In this document: positions 1 through 6,721 of the stretch, in pieces
How the letters are laid out: each line of letters opens with the position of its first letter
Position numbering within the stretch: the first letter of the stretch is position 1
DNA from: Hyphomicrobium sp.
GTDB lineage: Bacteria > Pseudomonadota > Alphaproteobacteria > Rhizobiales > Hyphomicrobiaceae
Direction: 5' to 3'
NCBI GenBank assembly: GCA_030609245.1
Contig: JAUWCP010000082.1
Coordinates: 1 to 9,558 of the forward strand
Length of the DNA: 9,558 bases
Notes under the pieces: generated by a model
The model's database searches: none
What the model was told of the DNA's origin: nothing
Seen by the model: only the letters and a program-made list of their open reading frames with translations
Position numbers and translations under genes: made by a program

Positions 1-837
1 CATGTCATGAGGATGGCTCGTCGTGTAGCGGAGCCGCTCAAGCCCGTCGATCTGCACAAGATGGCGGATCAATTGCGCTAAAGAGCATGAGCCCCCGTCG
101 GGTCCCTGACCGTGGTACGCGTTAACGTTCTGTCCCAAAAGCGTGATTTCACACACACCACTGGCAATCAACTTGCGTGCTTCGGATGAGACATCGGCGA
201 CCGAACGCGAATACTCCATCCCGCGTGTGTAGGGCACAACACAAAACGTGCAAAACTTGTCGCACCCCTCCTGCACGGTGAGGAAAGCGGTCACCCCACG
301 AGAAGGCGCACGTTCGGGCAGCTGCACAAACTTTTCTTCTTCCGGAAATGCAGTATCGACCACAGCCTTTGAGCCTGTTTTCGCTTGGCGAATAAGTTCA
401 GGCAGGCGGTGATAGCTTTGCGGGCCGACGACGAGATCAACAATCGGTGCACGCGCAATGATTTCCGCCCCTTCGGCCTGAGCAACGCAGCCCGCAACAG
501 CCACCACTGTTTGCCGTCCGACCGCTCGACGCGCGTCCTTAACTTGCCGGATGCGGCCCAGATCGGAATAAACCTTTTCGGCTGCCTTCTCGCGAATATG
601 GCAGGTATTTAGTATGACGAGGTCGGCGTCCTCAATCGTACTGGCTTCCAAATAGCCCTGTGCCGCGAGCGTCTCTGTCATCCGCTCAGAATCATAAACG
701 TTCATTTGGCAGCCGAACGTCTTGATGAACACCTTTGGTGCGCGCTGACCCGTATCGACGTCGGACACGGCCGCAAAGGGCGATTCTAAGTCATCACCGC
801 CGTCATCGTTCGAACCTTTAGGCAGCCGATCTTGCAT
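1..837 (-). CDS. miaB: tRNA-2-methylthio-N6-dimethylallyladenosine synthase MiaB (C-terminus beyond left edge)
   Basis: MiaB is a radical-SAM methylthiotransferase that turns i6A37 into ms2i6A37 in tRNAs reading UNN codons. The 279 residues present include the N-terminal methylthiotransferase domain, with cluster cysteines C43 (in FGCQMNVYDS), C79 (NTCHIREKA) and C117 (AGCVAQAEG). They also include the radical-SAM signature C192-xxx-C196-xx-C199 (EGCDKFCTFCVVPYTRG). The reading frame runs off the window at base 1, so the rest of the SAM barrel and the TRAM domain are not seen. I chose the ATG at 837. An in-frame ATG at 867 would add ten residues (MQHKARRVDA), and neither start has a strong Shine-Dalgarno. 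About 35 acidic and polar residues precede the first conserved block, so the true start could also lie further in. It is the last gene of a fur-plsC-miaB run, 90 bases after plsC. Identification is secure; the start is not. Confidence 0.95.
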   Translation of the reverse strand, partial: MQDRLPKGSNDDGGDDLESPFAAVSDVDTGQRAPKVFIKTFGCQMNVYDSERMTETLAAQGYLEASTIEDADLVILNTCHIREKAAEKVYSDLGRIRQVKDARRAVGRQTVVAVAGCVAQAEGAEIIARAPIVDLVVGPQSYHRLPELIRQAKTGSKAVVDTAFPEEEKFVQLPERAPSRGVTAFLTVQEGCDKFCTFCVVPYTRGMEYSRSVADVSSEARKLIASGVCEITLLGQNVNAYHGQGPDGGSCSLAQLIRHLVQIDGLERLRYTTSHPHDM

Positions 838-927
838 TGCATCCACACGCCTAGCTTTATGTTGCATGGCAGCATTGTCGAGGCGGTTTGTCCAGCTTTG
901 GTCAGCAAATACTAAGCCGCAAGGTTA

Positions 928-1812
928 TCAAAGCCACTTCTGCTGTGGCTTCTTTGCAGGCCGTCGTGCGACCGGTGCGGGAGAACCTGCAAGCGGAGCC
1001 GAAATGGTAAGCGGCTCGTGAGCCGGCCTGCTGCGCAAGATTCGCACGACGTTTTCGCGGACCTGTGCCTCACTGTGGCGTGCCAAGTGCTTACGGTCGG
1101 CAAATTCGGCCAGCGGTATCGGCGGCCCGATGCGGATGTGGACATCGAGTGGGCCGGCCTTCAAAAGGCGCCACGCATGGCTGCGCATTTCCATGTCGCC
1201 GTACCAGCCAACGAACGGCCGGTCGGCGCGGCCAAGCGGGATGCCGTAGAGCCTCGTGTAAACGAGCGAGAGTGTCTGCACGACGGCGTCGGGTGCACTC
1301 TCACCGCTCTTGCCCGAGGGCTTCGCCGCTGCGAACAGCGAGGTCATGAAGGGCAACACACGGTTGCCGTCGCTTGATGTCCCTTCCGCGAACAGCACCA
1401 AGGTATCGCCTTGTGCGAGCCGCCTCAGGATCTCGCCGGTGGCCTGCCCGACCGCGGTACGACGCGTGCGATCAACAAACACAGAGCGCTGCAAACGTGC
1501 GAGCGAGGAGACAAACGGCCACCCGCCGACCTCCTTCTTTGCTATGAATGACACGGGCGCGACCGCGGATAGCACCGGGATGTCGAGCCATGACGTGTGA
1601 TTTGACACGAGCAGGACGGGCCGGTTGCACGCGAGTTCGCCTTCGATTGTAAAGCGTATTCCGAGCAGGCGGCAGACGTTTCGGTGATACCAGTTGGGAA
1701 AGCTGCGTGCGAGCCGCGGGCTAAAGCGCAAAAAGGCTGCCTGGACCGGCATAAGCGGAAGTGTAAAGGCGAAAAAGCCAGCCAGAATTGTCCCGCCCCT
1801 CAATGCTCCCAT
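928..1812 (-). CDS. plsC: 1-acyl-sn-glycerol-3-phosphate acyltransferase (PlsC family)
   Basis: This 294-residue protein belongs to the PlsC/LPLAT family. The family transfers an acyl chain to the sn-2 position of lysophosphatidic acid, making phosphatidic acid at the inner membrane. Motif I is NHTSWLD (H72 and D77, the catalytic HX4D). The block KKEVGGWPF follows at about 92-100, and motif III is FAEGTSSDG, with E143-G144-T145. An N-terminal hydrophobic stretch (about 5-30) is a probable membrane anchor. The start at 1812 is supported by GGAGAGG four bases upstream. The gene begins 30 bases after fur/mur and is probably co-transcribed with it and with miaB. The C-terminal 30 residues are a basic, proline- and alanine-rich tail ending in KKPQQKWL, with no recognisable domain. 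Lyso-ornithine-lipid acyltransferases (OlsA) share these motifs, so the exact acceptor is inferred. Confidence 0.9.
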   Translation of the reverse strand: MGALRGGTILAGFFAFTLPLMPVQAAFLRFSPRLARSFPNWYHRNVCRLLGIRFTIEGELACNRPVLLVSNHTSWLDIPVLSAVAPVSFIAKKEVGGWPFVSSLARLQRSVFVDRTRRTAVGQATGEILRRLAQGDTLVLFAEGTSSDGNRVLPFMTSLFAAAKPSGKSGESAPDAVVQTLSLVYTRLYGIPLGRADRPFVGWYGDMEMRSHAWRLLKAGPLDVHIRIGPPIPLAEFADRKHLARHSEAQVRENVVRILRSRPAHEPLTISAPLAGSPAPVARRPAKKPQQKWL

Positions 1813-1842
1813 TACGCCTCTCCAGATGCGATCGCTTGATTC

Positions 1843-2286
1843 TTATTTTTTCTTCGCGGGTTTGGCGCGAACACCATAGAGCTCAAGCCGATGGCCAACG
1901 AGCTTGAAACCGAGTTCGCGTGCAATCCGCTCTTGTAGGGCCTCAATCGCTTCGTTGCGAAACTCGATGACGCGTCCCGACTCGACATCGATGAGGTGGT
2001 CATGGTGGCCGCGTGCTGCTTCCTCATAGCGCCCGCGCCCAAGGCCGAAATCGTGCCGCTCTAGAATGCCCTTGTCCGCAAAAAGCTTCAGTGTCCTGTA
2101 GACCGTGGAGAGAGAAATTCGGCAATCGATCTCGTTGGCACGCCGATGAACCTCTTCCACGTCGGGGTGATCCTTTGCAGCAGATAACACGCGCGCGATT
2201 ACCCGGCGCTGCCCGGTCATCCGCAGGCCCTGTCTCGCACACACGAGCTCAATACTGTTCAAGACTCTGTCGCGCATTTCGGACAT
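1843..2286 (-). CDS. fur: Fur-family metal-responsive repressor, Mur-like
   Basis: This is a 147-residue Fur-superfamily dimeric transcription repressor. The N-terminal winged helix (about 10-85) contains GLRMTGQRRVIARVL and the recognition-helix segment LSTVYRTLKLF at 59-69. The dimerisation and metal domain starts with HHDH at 94-97 and ends with GHRLELYGV around H132. Where Escherichia coli Fur has the CxxC pair after HHDHLI, this protein has D100 and S103, so the structural zinc cysteines are absent. Its only cysteines are C16 and C54. From memory this is typical of rhizobial Fur, often called Mur, which answers mainly to manganese, while Irr and RirA handle iron. The ATG at 2286 is the first in the frame after a stop. 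A second ATG at 2277 is possible, and neither has a clear ribosome-binding site. A putative promoter lies 50-90 bases upstream, and plsC follows after 30 bases. The metal specificity is inferred. Confidence 0.92.
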   Translation of the reverse strand: MSEMRDRVLNSIELVCARQGLRMTGQRRVIARVLSAAKDHPDVEEVHRRANEIDCRISLSTVYRTLKLFADKGILERHDFGLGRGRYEEAARGHHDHLIDVESGRVIEFRNEAIEALQERIARELGFKLVGHRLELYGVRAKPAKKK

Positions 2287-2343
2287 GCAGCAGCGGCCGA
2301 TCCAGCTGGCGCCCTATTCACCCTACCCTATGAGGGCGTGCCT

Positions 2344-2372
2344 GTTATATGAGTGTGTCTCTGGCCCGTCTA
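2344..2372 (-). promoter_or_regulatory. Putative sigma70-type promoter for fur-plsC-miaB
   Basis: Reading the minus strand, TAGACG (2372-2367, four of six matches to TTGACA) is followed by exactly 17 bases and then TATAAC (2349-2344, five of six matches to TATAAT). Transcription would start near 2337, giving a leader of about 50 bases before the fur ATG at 2286. It lies in the 107-base gap after rimI, where a new transcription unit is expected. This is a pattern match only. Confidence 0.4.
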
Positions 2373-2393
2373 CCAGTGCCAGCGCTCCCTTTC

Positions 2394-2882
2394 TTAAAGT
2401 TTGAGAGCGAGAAGAACGGCGTCGACCGGCTGAGCGCCAGGCGTTTGATAGTAATCCTTGCGGCGACCGACCTCGGCGAAGCCAAGGTTATCATATAGCG
2501 CAGTCGCCGCTGCGTTGTCCTCAGCGACCTCCAAATAGATCCGCTTTGCCTCGGCGCGCGTTGCCGCGCGCGCCAAGCCTTCGATCATGGTTCGCGCAAG
2601 GCCACGGCGCTGCCATTCAGGTGCGACGCCAATGGATAGAATCTCCGCCTCATCGGCTGCCAACTGGCCAATGATAAAGCCCGCCATCGCTTTGGGCTCG
2701 CGCATCTGAGCAACCAGCGCCGCGGCAGCGGGGTGCTCGATCAACTCGGCGATGCTTTTCAGATCCCACGGCGGATTGAAGAGTTTCGCATGTAGCGCTG
2801 CAATCTCCGTCACGCGGTCGGAACTCGCCCACAAAAGGCTGACGTTTTTCGGGTCGAGCCCAGCGTTTTTCATTGAACTCAT
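2394..2882 (-). CDS. rimI: [Ribosomal protein bS18]-alanine N-acetyltransferase RimI
   Basis: RimI is a GNAT-fold acetyltransferase that acetylates the N-terminal alanine of ribosomal protein S18; in many bacteria relatives have wider N-terminal targets. The 162-residue protein shows the acetyl-CoA pyrophosphate loop QRRGLA at 91-96, preceded by the beta strand EILSIGVAPEW. The RimI-type C-terminal block YLEVAEDNAAATALYDNLGF (116-135) is followed by VGRRKDYY (138-145). E118, N123 and Y130 fall in the usual conserved positions. Its ATG overlaps the tsaB stop as ATGA, which implies translational coupling. An in-frame ATG nine bases further in (2873) is an alternative start. The tsaB-rimI pairing is the standard arrangement for these genes in many bacteria and supports the name. 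About twelve residues at the N-terminus do not match the family core. Confidence 0.93.
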   Translation of the reverse strand: MSSMKNAGLDPKNVSLLWASSDRVTEIAALHAKLFNPPWDLKSIAELIEHPAAAALVAQMREPKAMAGFIIGQLAADEAEILSIGVAPEWQRRGLARTMIEGLARAATRAEAKRIYLEVAEDNAAATALYDNLGFAEVGRRKDYYQTPGAQPVDAVLLALKL

Positions 2883-3598
2883 GGCTCGGCTCGCGCGATG
2901 GCTTTGCCGTCCTGCGGTTTGGCATCAGGAGGACGGAGATAGAGGGGGACAAGCGCGCCTTCGATGACGGGAAGCGCGGGTGCCATGAGCGCTAATGCGG
3001 TGGCCTCTGGCAGCAAATCAGCAAAGTTTGCGGAGACTTCCCTTCCCCGTTGCGTCGCTGCAGCCGCGATTGTTTCCGCTGCGGATCCGGCAATAAGTAT
3101 GGGCCCGTCGCCACCGACTCTGGAAGCCTCATCGATAGAAAGCAACATGGGTGGCGACTTCGGGTCTAGCCCGCCCCTCCCGAAAAGTTGCACATAAACC
3201 TGATCGCGGCGCGCATCGACTGCGATGGCGAGATCGCCATTCAGCCCGCTACGACCTAATGCGCCGGCGGCAACCTCGGCCATGACGGCAAGACTCGTGG
3301 TGCTGACAATCTCAATTTGTGTCGCAAGTGCCAGACCACGGGCCGCTGCGATGCCGATGCGCGTCCCCGTGAATGTACCCGGTCCGATGGTGACGGCGAT
3401 ACGATCGATATCGGCGAAGGCCACGCCGGCGCGTCTCATCGAGTCGTCGACAAACGGCATGAGCTTCTCTGCGTGGCCAGTCGCGAAGCGCTCACTGACA
3501 CTGGCAAGCTCGGTTATGCCGCCGTCGCCATCGGGCCGGGCAACGCACACGGAGCATGCGTCAAAACAGGTATCGAAAGCCAAAATGTTCATGGACAT
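2879..3598 (-). CDS. tsaB: tRNA threonylcarbamoyladenosine biosynthesis protein TsaB
   Basis: TsaB is the non-catalytic ASKHA-fold partner of TsaD (with TsaE) in making t6A37 in tRNAs reading ANN codons. The 239-residue protein starts with the phosphate-1-like strand NILAFDTCFDACSV (4-17). It carries ERFATGHAEKLMPFVDD (36-52) and the diagnostic GPGTFTGTRIG at 72-82, followed by GIAAARGLALAT; the usual family form of that motif is GPGSFTGLRIG. The frame is open to an ATG at 3649, but family sequences begin just before NILAFDT, so I chose the ATG at 3598; the ATG at 3592 is equally plausible. No strong Shine-Dalgarno precedes either. Sixty-six bases separate it from the nitroreductase upstream. 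Its stop overlaps the rimI start by four bases. TsaD and TsaE are not in this window. Confidence 0.93.
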   Translation of the reverse strand: MSMNILAFDTCFDACSVCVARPDGDGGITELASVSERFATGHAEKLMPFVDDSMRRAGVAFADIDRIAVTIGPGTFTGTRIGIAAARGLALATQIEIVSTTSLAVMAEVAAGALGRSGLNGDLAIAVDARRDQVYVQLFGRGGLDPKSPPMLLSIDEASRVGGDGPILIAGSAAETIAAAATQRGREVSANFADLLPEATALALMAPALPVIEGALVPLYLRPPDAKPQDGKAIARAEP

Positions 3599-3664
3599 AA
3601 ATCTATATGCGGCGCATTCGAGTTTCACCACGCGAAATCGCCGCGCCACACCATCACTTGTGCA

Positions 3665-4255
3665 TCAGATGACTTTTGCCATCTCATGGAACTCAAAGCG
3701 CGGCGAACGCGGCCGAACGCCAGTGGGATCGCCGTATCCGAGGTTGCACAAGAAATTCGATCTTACGCTCGTGCCAGCGAAGAACTCTTTATCGACGCCA
3801 TCGTTGTCGAAGCCGGACATGGGCCCGCAGTCGAGCCCCAGCGCGCGTGCTGCCAGAATGAGATAGCCGCCTTGCAGCGTGCCGTTCCGAAAGGCCGTCT
3901 CTTGGATCTTCTCGGGCTTTCCGGCAAACCAGCTCCTGGCATCCGTATGCGGAAAAAGCTTCGGCAGATGCTCATAGAATTCCATGTCGTAACCAACAAT
4001 GGCGCATACCGGCGCCTCCATCGTCTTATCGCGATTGCCCTCGCTCAAGTGCGGCTTGAGGCGCCCCTTTGCATCCTTCGACTTCACGAAGAGTAACCGC
4101 GCCGGGGAACAGTTGGCGCTGGTTGGCGCCATGATCAGAAGTTGGATAAGCTGTTGCAGTACGCTGTCGGGGACGTCCCTTGGTTCCCATTTGTTATGCG
4201 TACGGGCATCCAGAAAAACCTGGCGAAGGGCGGCATCATCGATCGGATTCGACAT
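3665..4255 (-). CDS. rutE: RutE/HadB-type nitroreductase (malonic semialdehyde reductase family)
   Basis: This 196-residue flavin-dependent nitroreductase matches, from memory, Escherichia coli RutE in length and in block after block. Examples are DARTHNKW (16-23), PTSANCSPAR (44-53), LFPHTDARSWF (100-110), ETAFRN (119-124), ARALGLDCGPMSGFD (136-150), FFAG (158-161) and NLGYGD (171-176). RutE reduces malonic semialdehyde to 3-hydroxypropionate in the Rut pyrimidine-degradation pathway, using FMN and NAD(P)H. No other rut gene is visible here, so the physiological substrate is uncertain and general semialdehyde or nitro/quinone reduction is possible. The ATG at 4255 has GGAG seven bases upstream. 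A terminator lies 44 bases before it, so the gene probably has its own promoter in a very short gap, or depends on readthrough from nfu. It sits between nfu and tsaB and looks like an insertion into an otherwise conserved gene order. Confidence 0.85.
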   Translation of the reverse strand: MSNPIDDAALRQVFLDARTHNKWEPRDVPDSVLQQLIQLLIMAPTSANCSPARLLFVKSKDAKGRLKPHLSEGNRDKTMEAPVCAIVGYDMEFYEHLPKLFPHTDARSWFAGKPEKIQETAFRNGTLQGGYLILAARALGLDCGPMSGFDNDGVDKEFFAGTSVRSNFLCNLGYGDPTGVRPRSPRFEFHEMAKVI

Positions 4256-4296
4256 GAGCGGCTCCGTTGGCGAGAAAACTGGCTGCTATCCTAACG

Positions 4297-4323
4297 AAAA
4301 ACCCCGCCGGCAGGGCGGGGTTT
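4297..4323 (-). terminator. Rho-independent terminator of the nfu transcript
   Basis: The arms AAACCCCGCC (4299-4308) and GGCGGGGTTT (4314-4323) pair perfectly over ten base pairs around a five-base loop. On the minus strand the hairpin is followed directly by a T-run (TTTTT ending at 4297, partly within the stem, then CGTT). It begins 23 bases after the nfu stop codon. It should end the murJ-side transcript and separate it from the nitroreductase and tsaB genes. Confidence 0.9.
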
Positions 4324-4345
4324 CACCATCTCGTTCCGCATTGCC

Positions 4346-4900
4346 TCAAACGGCCTGAACTTCCTGCACTTCAGGGCAGAAGTGGCGCAGCAGATTCTCG
4401 ATGCCGTGACGCAGCGTCGCGGTCGAGCTGGGGCAACCCGCGCAGGCACCGCGCATATGCAGATAGACGATGCCATCGCGAAAGCCAGAGAACGTAATGT
4501 CTCCGCCATCCTGGGCGACGGCGGGGCGTACACGAGTTTCCAAGAGCTCCTTGATCGTCGCAACGACCGCCTCGTCCTTGGGGTCGATAGAACTTTCTAC
4601 GTTATCGTTGGCACCATCCTCAGCAACGATAGGCGCTCCTGAGACGAAGTGCTCCATGATCGCGCCGAGGATCATCGGTTTGAGGTGCTGCCATTCGGCA
4701 TCGCCTTTGGTCACCGAGATGAAGTCGGAGCCCAAGAAGACACCCTTCACGCCGTTGATATCAAACAGGCGCGCGGCAAGCGGCGAAGCAAGCGCCTCGC
4801 TCTTGTCGCGGAAGTCGGCCGTGCCTTCTGCGAGCACCGACTTGCCGGGGATGAACTTGAGGGTTGCCGGATTGGGCGTCGCCTCAGTCTGAATGAACAT
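4346..4900 (-). CDS. nfu: NifU-like / Nfu iron-sulfur cluster carrier protein
   Basis: Nfu proteins bind a [4Fe-4S] cluster between two monomers and deliver it to client enzymes such as aconitase, LipA and MiaB. The 184-residue protein has the N-terminal Nfu_N domain (MFIQTEATPNPATLKFIPG onward, about 1-88). A short acidic linker (about 90-108) follows, then the NifU C-terminal domain (110-184) with RPAVAQDGGDITF and the cluster-binding pair C153-xx-C156 in RGACAGC. Length and layout match alphaproteobacterial and mitochondrial NFU1. The frame is open up to an ATG at 4960, but GGAGG nine bases before the ATG at 4900 and the family N-terminus fix the start there. A hairpin and a TTAGA-N5-TCTAA palindrome lie in the 128-base leader. 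It follows the universal stress gene and ends at a strong terminator. Confidence 0.95.
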   Translation of the reverse strand: MFIQTEATPNPATLKFIPGKSVLAEGTADFRDKSEALASPLAARLFDINGVKGVFLGSDFISVTKGDAEWQHLKPMILGAIMEHFVSGAPIVAEDGANDNVESSIDPKDEAVVATIKELLETRVRPAVAQDGGDITFSGFRDGIVYLHMRGACAGCPSSTATLRHGIENLLRHFCPEVQEVQAV

Positions 4901-4931
4901 CGTCAATTGCCTCCATACTGGCTGGGCGCCC

Positions 4932-4950
4932 GTGCCCGCTTCATGGGCAC
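4932..4950 (-). promoter_or_regulatory. Hairpin in the leader of nfu
   Basis: GTGCCC (4932-4937) and GGGCAC (4945-4950) form a six-base-pair stem with a seven-base loop, 32-50 bases upstream of the nfu start. A GGGCGCCC palindrome (4924-4931) abuts it on the nfu side. On the plus strand it is followed by TTTTG and so resembles a weak terminator, but no plus-strand gene ends here. A role in the nfu leader RNA is possible and unproven. Confidence 0.35.
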
Positions 4951-4966
4951 TTTTGACCATGAGCTT

Positions 4967-4983
4967 CTTAGAATTACTCTAAA
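4967..4983. promoter_or_regulatory. Palindrome resembling an Irr iron-control element upstream of nfu
   Basis: The plus strand reads CTTAGAATTACTCTAAA, an inverted repeat with 7-3-7 layout and two imperfect positions (core TTAGA-N5-TCTAA). From memory it resembles the alphaproteobacterial iron control element bound by Irr (TTTAGAA, short spacer, TTCTAAA). It lies 67 bases upstream of the nfu start, a sensible place for control of an Fe-S gene. A caution: the 10-mer TTACTCTAAA recurs at 6839-6848, at the end of a palindromic repeat, so this could be a repeat remnant. Confidence 0.35.
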
Positions 4984-5028
4984 GATAGTCCATCGCGACC
5001 AGAATTTCGAGAGCCTCTGTGAAGTTGC

Positions 5029-5538
5029 TCACGCCAAAGCTTGAATATCCTCTAGTTCCAGGGTCCCGGGCACGATCGTGACGGGGATGGGGAAGCTAGC
5101 GACCGCAGTGCCGGCAGCAAGCGACGCCACGAGGGGGCCCGGGCCCGCCGGGTCCGTGGACGCACCGAGTACGAGGACGGCGATATCTTCGTCCTCGTCA
5201 ATCAGCTTGTGGATCTCCTCGCCCTTGGCACCTTCGCGGATGACATCCTCTGAGGCCACATCCTTAAAACCTGCCAGGTTGAGCTTGCGCCGGAACATGC
5301 GGAAAAGCGCCTTGGCCTTTGTCGTTTCCTCTTCGACCTGCTGCTGGCGCACGTTGATCCAGTGCTGGAATTCCTGAGGCACGATCATGTAGAGCAAGAC
5401 CAGCGAACCCGACGAGCGTTGGATACGGCTCGCGGCGTAGTAAAGAGCACAATCCGCCTCCTGGCTCTCGTCAACGATGAGCAGGAATTTGCGGAAGTGG
5501 CCCGCTTCGAAAGAGCGGCGCTTCTTCTTCATGTTCAT
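5029..5538 (-). CDS. Universal stress protein (UspA-like) family, single domain
   Basis: This 169-residue protein has one Usp domain. The first strand FRKFLLIVDES (15-25) leads into a helix rich in alanine (EADCALYYAASRI). SLVLLYMIVPQEFQHW (45-60) follows, then a charged, probably helical segment (about 62-88) and IAVLVLGASTDPAGPGPLVASLA (119-141), near the usual nucleotide-loop position. The canonical G-xx-G-x9-G(S/T) loop is not clear, so ATP binding is doubtful. The C-terminal strand is FPIPVTIVPGTL. The frame is open to an ATG at 5613, but relatives begin shortly before the KKKRRSFEAGHFRKF segment, so I chose 5538; 5532 also fits and no strong ribosome-binding site decides. It lies between trpS and nfu, a neighbourhood I recall from rhizobial genomes. 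Its molecular role is unknown. Confidence 0.85.
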   Translation of the reverse strand: MNMKKKRRSFEAGHFRKFLLIVDESQEADCALYYAASRIQRSSGSLVLLYMIVPQEFQHWINVRQQQVEEETTKAKALFRMFRRKLNLAGFKDVASEDVIREGAKGEEIHKLIDEDEDIAVLVLGASTDPAGPGPLVASLAAGTAVASFPIPVTIVPGTLELEDIQALA

Positions 5539-5658
5539 TCGGCCATGCTGCCACGAGGTGATGACGCCGACAATATAGCCGTTCCTAGCGGCCGCGCGGC
5601 GCCGCCAGCCCATCCGCTCTGATATGGCACCAGCTTCAACAGGGCCAGCGCCTCATGC

Positions 5659-6696
5659 TCATGTGCGAACAAAGCCAACAATGTCCTTTACCTTATCGAT
5701 CACAGGCCGGGCAATCGCCCGCGCGCGCGCGGCGCCATCAGCGAGGATGCGGTCGATCTCACCTTCGTCAGCCAAGAGGTGCTTGATTTCCTCTGCGATA
5801 GGCACAAGCCGCGTTACGCATAGCTCCGCGAGCGCCTTCTTAAATACGGAAAATTGCGCGCCGCCGAACTCTTTGAGCACATCAGCCTTCGTCTTGCCTG
5901 ACAACGCCGCGTAGATACCAACAAGGTTCTCCGCCTCGGGGCGGCCTTCTAATCCCTTCTCTTCGGAGGGAAGCGGTTCAGGGTCGGTCCGGGCCTTTTG
6001 GATCTTCTTGGCGATTGTGTCGGCATCATCTGTGAGGTTGATGCGCGATAATTCCGAAGGCTCCGATTTCGACATTTTCTTGGTGCCGTCACGCAGGCTC
6101 ATGACGCGCGTTGCGGGTCCTGTGATGACAGGTTCAGGCTGTGGAAAAAAGATGCCGTCCTCATAGCCGGCCTTCTCGATCCACGGCCCGAAGTCGTTGT
6201 TGAACTTCTGCGCTATGTCGCGGGCCAGTTCTAAGTGTTGCTTCTGGTCGTGTCCGACAGGAACGTGCGTGGCCTGGTAAGCAAGAATGTCGGCTGCCAT
6301 TAGGTCGGGATAGACGTAGAGCCCCACGGACGCGTTCTCGCGGTCCTTGCCAGCCTTCTCCTTGAATTGGGTCATGCGATTGAGCCAACCAAGGCGAGCG
6401 ACGCAGTTGAAGACCCAGGCAAGCTCGGCGTGCTCGGAGACCTCGCTCTGGTTGAACAAAATGCTGCGTTTAGGGTCGAGGCCCGAGGCGATATAGGCAG
6501 CCGTCACTTGGCGGATGGCCGATCTCAGCTCATCGGGATCCTGCCATACGGTGATCGCGTGCATATCGACCACGCAGTAGATGCACTCGTGCGTCTCCTG
6601 CAGCTTGATCCACTGCAGCATGGCGCCGAGATAATTGCCCAGGTGCAGGCTGCCCGTAGGCTGCATGCCGGAAAAGACTCGCTCCTGAAATGCCAT
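5659..6696 (-). CDS. trpS: Tryptophan--tRNA ligase
   Basis: TrpRS activates tryptophan with ATP and charges tRNA-Trp; it is a class Ic homodimeric cytoplasmic enzyme. The 345-residue protein carries the HIGH-equivalent HLGN at 18-21 (in PTGSLHLGNYLGA). It also has the tryptophan and tRNA pocket segments CVVDMHAIT (41-49), YPDLMAADILAYQATHVPVG (129-148) and DQKQHLELARD, and the KMSKS loop at 207-211 (GTKKMSKSEPS). The length is close to the bacterial norm. The open frame extends to 6750, but GAGGAGG about seven bases before the ATG at 6696 is a strong ribosome-binding site and fixes the start at MAFQERVFSGMQPTG. It follows murJ across a gap holding two palindromic elements and precedes the universal stress gene by 120 bases. 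No tRNA-like or attenuator leader was recognised. Confidence 0.97.
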   Translation of the reverse strand: MAFQERVFSGMQPTGSLHLGNYLGAMLQWIKLQETHECIYCVVDMHAITVWQDPDELRSAIRQVTAAYIASGLDPKRSILFNQSEVSEHAELAWVFNCVARLGWLNRMTQFKEKAGKDRENASVGLYVYPDLMAADILAYQATHVPVGHDQKQHLELARDIAQKFNNDFGPWIEKAGYEDGIFFPQPEPVITGPATRVMSLRDGTKKMSKSEPSELSRINLTDDADTIAKKIQKARTDPEPLPSEEKGLEGRPEAENLVGIYAALSGKTKADVLKEFGGAQFSVFKKALAELCVTRLVPIAEEIKHLLADEGEIDRILADGAARARAIARPVIDKVKDIVGFVRT

Positions 6697-6721
6697 GGGT
6701 CTCCCTCCTCGGCCGGCGCGC

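Noticed and set aside
2361..2382. CTGGC/GCCAG inverted repeat after rimI, considered as a terminator
   Set aside because: The stem is only five base pairs with a 12-base loop, there is no T-run on the minus strand, and it overlaps the better-supported promoter.
3317..4096. Long plus-strand open frame of 259 codons across tsaB and the nitroreductase
   Set aside because: It is antisense to two well-identified genes, crosses their boundary, and encodes nothing recognisable; this is a codon-bias shadow.
5539..5658. TATATT box upstream of the universal stress gene as a promoter
   Set aside because: No acceptable -35 hexamer lies at 16-18 bases, and the region is dominated by GC-rich palindromes such as GCGGCCGC.
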